A DNA stretch of 64,000 nt from Aquificota bacterium. GTDB lineage: Bacteria; Aquificota; Aquificia; Aquificales; Aquificaceae. This document shows positions 63,393 through 64,000 of this stretch, in pieces (within the stretch, counting starts at the first letter, position 1; the number at the start of each line of letters is the position of its first letter). A program made the translations under genes and the position numbers. The notes under the pieces were generated by a model. It saw only the letters and a program-made list of their open reading frames with translations, was not told the origin of the DNA and made no database searches. The stretch lies in NCBI GenBank assembly GCA_013153495.1, contig JAADEH010000006.1, positions 1-64,000 of the forward strand, given 5' to 3'.

Positions 63393-63405
63393 GTTAGTTC
63401 TTTTT

Positions 63406-63513
63406 TTATGCAGTCTTCTTCTTTCTTTCCTGCCAGACTATGAAAATAGCTACACTCCATAAAGCTAAGGAGCTTAGGAAAGCCATAAGGACAAAGGTCC
63501 AGTCTATGTCCAA
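63406..63513 (-). CDS. 35-residue membrane peptide (TTG start)
   Basis: A very short ORF with a TTG start at 63513 and AGGAGG 7 bases upstream. The peptide begins (M)DIDWTFVLMAFLSSL and has one TM (about 6-26) and a basic tail ending QERKKKTA. The pattern of a single TM and charged tail resembles small subunits of membrane complexes such as CcoS/CydX-like peptides, but I cannot assign it. It precedes prmA by 13 bases on the same strand and would be co-transcribed. Confidence 0.55.
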   Translation of the reverse strand: MDIDWTFVLMAFLSSLALWSVAIFIVWQERKKKTA

Positions 63514-63592
63514 CTTAAACCTCCTCTGGTAATAGGATAAAAGCGAAAACCACGTTTGACAAGCCTGCAAGTAAAACCGAGTGTAAACAAAC

Positions 63593-63622
63593 TTGACATT
63601 ACAAAAACCCGTTGGCTAATCT
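63593..63622 (+). promoter_or_regulatory. Candidate promoter of the repeat lipoprotein
   Basis: TTGACA at 63593-63598, an 18-base spacer and TAATCT at 63617-63622, 24 bases upstream of the ATG. A second TTGACA lies at 63556-63561 without a matching -10. AAGGAGGG precedes the start. Confidence 0.5.
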
Positions 63623-63645
63623 AATTACACAAGGAGGGTTGAAAT

Positions 63646-64000
63646 ATGAGGAGGGACTCTACACTTTATTCAGCGTCTACCTTGGTTTTTGCACTATCTA
63701 TAATTGCCTGTGGTGGGGGTGGAAACTTATCCCAGAATTCTGCAAATGTAAATAATAATCAAACGATACAATGGGCAAAAGTCTACGGAGGTGGTAGCTC
63801 GGACGGGGCATATTCCATACAGCAAACCTCCGATGGCGGATATGTAGTGGCTGGATGGACATCGTCTTTCGGCGCAGGCTTAGCTGACATCTGGGTGTTG
63901 AAGCTTGATGCAAACGGAGACGTTCAGTGGCAAAAAACTTACGGAGGTAGTGACTCGGACGGGGCATATTCCATACAGCAAACCTCCGATGGCGGATACG
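63646..64000 (+). CDS. Repeat-containing lipoprotein, 3' part beyond the window
   Basis: Open frame from ATG 63646, 118 codons visible. Signal peptide with lipobox IIAC, then GGGGN. It then enters a tandem repeat of 52 residues: W-x-K-x-YGG-x-SDGAYSIQQTSDGGY, then GW-type turn and D-IWVLKLDANGDVQW. These repeats suggest a beta-propeller-like surface protein (Kelch/delta-60 style). The first repeat starts near residue 46, the second near 98. Not recognised as a named family. Confidence 0.75.
   Translation, partial: MRRDSTLYSASTLVFALSIIACGGGGNLSQNSANVNNNQTIQWAKVYGGGSSDGAYSIQQTSDGGYVVAGWTSSFGAGLADIWVLKLDANGDVQWQKTYGGSDSDGAYSIQQTSDGGY
63784..64000 (+). repeat. 156-base tandem repeat inside the lipoprotein gene
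   Basis: The unit TACGGAGGT...SDGAYSIQQTSDGGY recurs at 63784 and 63940, a period of 156 bases (52 codons). Over the first 60 bases the two copies differ at only about four positions. The second copy is cut by the window edge. Confidence 0.75.

Overview
The window is a gene-dense chromosomal stretch of a thermophilic, chemolithoautotrophic bacterium, most likely of the Aquificaceae (Aquifex/Hydrogenivirga/Hydrogenobacter type). The main reason is the two-subunit biotin carboxylase system that matches 2-oxoglutarate carboxylase (cfiB/cfiA), encoded downstream of isocitrate dehydrogenase (icd) on the same strand. That is the reductive TCA cycle arrangement known from Hydrogenobacter and Aquifex. 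Supporting signs are a methionyl-tRNA synthetase without its C-terminal dimerisation domain, an MqnD-type menaquinone gene, Lys/Glu-rich proteins and short intergenic gaps. The genus is inferred, not proven. No stretch over 300 bases lacks a gene.

Layout. 1-7142: end of an unknown gene, then a tripartite RND efflux system (pump on minus; adaptor and outer-membrane channel divergent on plus) and a GT39-type glycosyltransferase. 7154-10969: nuoE-nuoF, a DUF2391-like membrane protein, pgpA, mqnD and a ribbon-helix-helix regulator. 11158-14230: a strong sigma70 promoter and a clpB with an interrupted N domain. 14280-14352: tRNA-Pro(CGG). 14484-20467: an AT-rich type III-like restriction-modification island (mod, an unknown EVE-motif ORF, res). 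20464-31388: mostly minus-strand housekeeping genes (siroheme synthase-like, thermonuclease, metG, rlpA-like, a NIT-domain chemoreceptor, an aminotransferase, a FliJ-MotE-like fusion, mobA, a lytic transglycosylase), with tadA and a DUF503 gene on plus. 31445-34967: hemL, a flippase-like membrane protein and lnt. 34964-41146: a (p)ppGpp synthase/hydrolase divergent from mreBCD-mrdA. 41143-47945: an eight-gene minus-strand run, icd, uma2-like, osmC-like, cfiB, orf116, cfiA, coiled-coil ORF, tsaE. 48057-49480: two convergent IclR regulators; a palindrome between the first one and icd is a likely operator. 49525-52118: purA, a membrane protein, a DUF433/DUF5615 toxin-antitoxin pair that splits an older gene junction, and a DUF465 gene. 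52099-56058: queC-like, SDR, lipoprotein and a TonB-dependent receptor with both copper-ligand motifs of OprC. 56243-60108: exbB-exbD-tonB-murE-orf87-histidine phosphatase. 60095-64000: a lipoprotein, an M23 peptidase, prmA, a 35-residue membrane peptide and the start of a repeat-rich lipoprotein.

How it fits together. icd plus cfiA/cfiB would carry 2-oxoglutarate to isocitrate (carboxylation to oxalosuccinate, then reduction) in CO2 fixation, possibly under the adjacent IclR protein. The receptor with ExbB/ExbD/TonB forms a self-contained outer-membrane copper uptake unit. mreBCD-mrdA, murE, the lytic transglycosylase, the RlpA-like protein and the M23 peptidase concern the cell wall. The R-M island and the toxin-antitoxin pair are the accessory elements.
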